A stretch of DNA of 17,533 bases from Bryobacteraceae bacterium (lineage in GTDB: Bacteria > Acidobacteriota > Terriglobia > Bryobacterales > Bryobacteraceae). The position numbers were made by a program, and so were the translations under genes. Below, piece after piece: positions 16,676 to 17,533 of the stretch; within the stretch, counting starts at the first letter, position 1; every line of letters starts with the position of its first letter. The notes beneath the pieces are model-generated. The model did not search any database. It was not told the origin of the DNA and was given only the letters and a program-made list of their open reading frames with translations. The DNA is taken from assembly GCA_025350445.1 (NCBI GenBank), contig JANXXV010000711.1, positions 1 to 17,533 of the forward strand, in the 5' to 3' direction.

Positions 16676-16793
16676 GGGGGCGACAAGGAGAGGGGGCGAC
16701 AAGGAGAGGGGGCGAGATAGCGACTGGGCGAAAAGCGACTGGGTGAAGAGCGGCTGGAAGAGGAGTGACTGGGAGAAGAGCGACTGTGCTAAA
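16676..16793. repeat. Minisatellite: two 16-bp units and five 15-bp units
   Basis: The block starts with two identical 16-bp units (16676-16691 and 16692-16707, each GGGGGCGACAAGGAGA), then a transitional stretch, then five 15-bp units at 16719, 16734, 16749, 16764 and 16779 with consensus near AGCGACTGGGNGAAG. All are purine-rich on the plus strand and share a G-C-G-A-C core, so the two unit types may derive from one ancestor. It sits mid-way between the glnS and folB promoters. Confidence 0.85.
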
Positions 16794-16975
16794 GTCAGGC
16801 TGTCTGAATTTTTTAAAATGATCCAGGTTCTTAGGTACTCATTTTCGGCTAATAAAATTGGCTGACTAAGGGGTTTATAAAAACCAGAGTTCCTTGAACA
16901 AGAAAGCTTGAAGTTTAAATTAGTTAACCACCCGAAAGTGAAGGTTTATATCGATTCATTTTATTAAAAAGAATG

Positions 16976-16983
16976 TAATTTTG
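16976..16983 (+). promoter_or_regulatory. Bacteroidota-type -7 box upstream of folB
   Basis: TAATTTTG matches TAnnTTTG exactly and ends 19 bp before the folB ATG at 17003, giving a short leader. The -33 TTTG element is unclear. The lack of a Shine-Dalgarno site before folB fits this group. Confidence 0.6.
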
Positions 16984-17002
16984 CGGGCTAAGATTCAGGC
17001 TC

Positions 17003-17359
17003 ATGGGATTGATCCAGATTGAAGGCATGGAGTTTTTTGCCTATCATGGTTGTTTTAAGGAAGAACGCGTTATCGGTACCCGGTTTATGGTTGATATCAG
17101 TATCGAAACAGATACAACCGAAGCCGAAGAAACCGACAACCTGAAGAAAACCGTGAATTACCAAGCCATATATAAGCTCATAAAGGATGAAATGATGATA
17201 AAATCACACCTTTTGGAGCATGTTGGAAAAAGGATTATTAATGCAGTATATGCGCATCATCCGGAGGCTGTGCAAGTGAAGGTTAAAGTGATGAAACTCA
17301 ACCCGGCACTTTCGGAAGGCGGAAAGGTAAGGCAGGTAAGCGTTACGTTAGAAAGATAA
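17003..17359 (+). CDS. folB: Dihydroneopterin aldolase
   Basis: FolB cleaves 7,8-dihydroneopterin to 6-hydroxymethyl-7,8-dihydropterin and glycolaldehyde in folate synthesis, in the cytoplasm as an octamer. The 118-residue length is typical. Residues match the Staphylococcus aureus active site: Glu21 (for Glu22), Tyr53 in VNYQAIY (for Tyr54), Glu72 in LLEHVG (for Glu74) and Lys98 in MKLNP (for Lys100). FFAYHGCFKEE near the start is the usual N-terminal motif. The ATG at 17003 lacks a ribosome site. Base composition (about 35-42% GC in sampled lines) is much lower than in the left part of the window. As I recall, folB next to glnS is a frequent arrangement in Bacteroidota, which fits the foreign segment. 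Confidence 0.94.
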   Translation: MGLIQIEGMEFFAYHGCFKEERVIGTRFMVDISIETDTTEAEETDNLKKTVNYQAIYKLIKDEMMIKSHLLEHVGKRIINAVYAHHPEAVQVKVKVMKLNPALSEGGKVRQVSVTLER

Positions 17360-17361
17360 TC

Positions 17362-17400
17362 ATTTCGGATCTCGGATTGCCGATTTCGGATTGCGGATCT
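17362..17400. repeat. Short imperfect CGGATT repeat after folB
   Basis: Four imperfect units of about 8-11 bp built around CGGAT (TTTCGGATC, TCGGATTGC, ATTTCGGATT, GCGGATCT) begin 2 bp after the folB stop. The pattern resembles degenerate repeats I associate with Bacteroidota intergenic regions. No hairpin terminator is evident. Confidence 0.6.
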
Positions 17401-17533
17401 AGAACAATCGGGGTATTTACCTGTTTGTCCGAGTTCGTTTTCTGACTTATAGCACTAGATTTTTACTTTCGGACTTCTTACTCCCTTCTCCTTACTCCTT
17501 ACTCTCATTCTGATCCTTTTGTCTTTTTACTTT
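17401..17533. other. AT-rich right end without genes, with a pyrimidine tandem repeat
   Basis: No coding frame was recognised up to the window edge. Bases about 17477-17506 contain repeated CTTACTC/CTTCTC units, almost pure pyrimidine on the plus strand. The stretch continues the low-GC composition of the folB side. Confidence 0.6.

Larger units (their letters stand above)
16517..17002. other. AT-rich intergenic spacer with tandem repeats, divergent promoters of glnS and folB
   Basis: This 486-bp gap has no convincing coding region. It contains the two TAnnTTTG boxes given separately, a tandem repeat block at 16676-16793, and an AT-rich stretch at 16800-17000 (27% GC in the line starting 16921). 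A short hairpin (GGTTT, 4 nt, AAACC) lies near 16873-16885. No tRNA or known RNA was recognised. Confidence 0.7.

Overview
The window reads as two unlike pieces of DNA joined inside one gene. Bases 1 to about 15,960 look like an Acidobacteriota chromosome, possibly Solibacter/Bryobacter-like. Sampled lines are about 55-67% GC, several genes have Shine-Dalgarno sites, and there is a large Oar-type TonB-dependent receptor with an N-terminal carboxypeptidase-regulatory domain, of the kind that phylum carries in many copies. The phylum is inferred from memory of family distributions and was not searched. From about 15,960 to the end the DNA changes. GC falls to about 47-50% in the coding part of glnS and about 27-42% beyond it. 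Shine-Dalgarno sites disappear, TAnnTTTG boxes typical of Bacteroidota promoters lie upstream of both genes, and minisatellite-like repeats appear. The switch falls near codon 186 of an intact glnS frame, so the window is either a metagenome assembly chimera or a gene-internal recombination.

Layout. Minus strand, 1-5324, in transcription order: a secreted metal-dependent amidohydrolase, the membrane protease HtpX, an RlmI-type 23S rRNA cytosine methyltransferase, and the first 582 codons of a divergent membrane pyrophosphatase (HppA) that runs off the left edge. Plus strand, 5555-11798: the TonB-dependent receptor, a secreted TPR protein with a degenerate peptidase-like region, an MFS transporter and a RimI-type acetyltransferase. 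The last three overlap or abut (TAATG, ATGA), so the set looks like one operon. Next come a YdcH/DUF465 small protein, an intrinsic terminator, and recA behind a perfect TATAAT box that predicts an almost leaderless mRNA. On the minus strand, convergent with recA, are a NodU/CmcH-family carbamoyltransferase and, 4 nt upstream of it, glnS. At the right edge folB (dihydroneopterin aldolase) is divergent from glnS across a 486-bp repeat-bearing spacer.

How the genes fit together. The receptor, secreted protein and MFS carrier could form an outer-membrane to inner-membrane uptake path for an unknown nutrient; the divergent amidohydrolase might process an imported or extracellular substrate, but nothing in the sequence fixes a substrate. 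HtpX, RlmI, RecA, GlnRS, RimI and FolB are housekeeping functions. No CRISPR array, tRNA, rRNA, insertion sequence or phage gene was seen. I found no convincing new defence or mobile system. The points most worth checking are the glnS junction, the divergent pyrophosphatase, the receptor operon with its degenerate peptidase-like protein, and the unusual carbamoyltransferase coupled to glnS.
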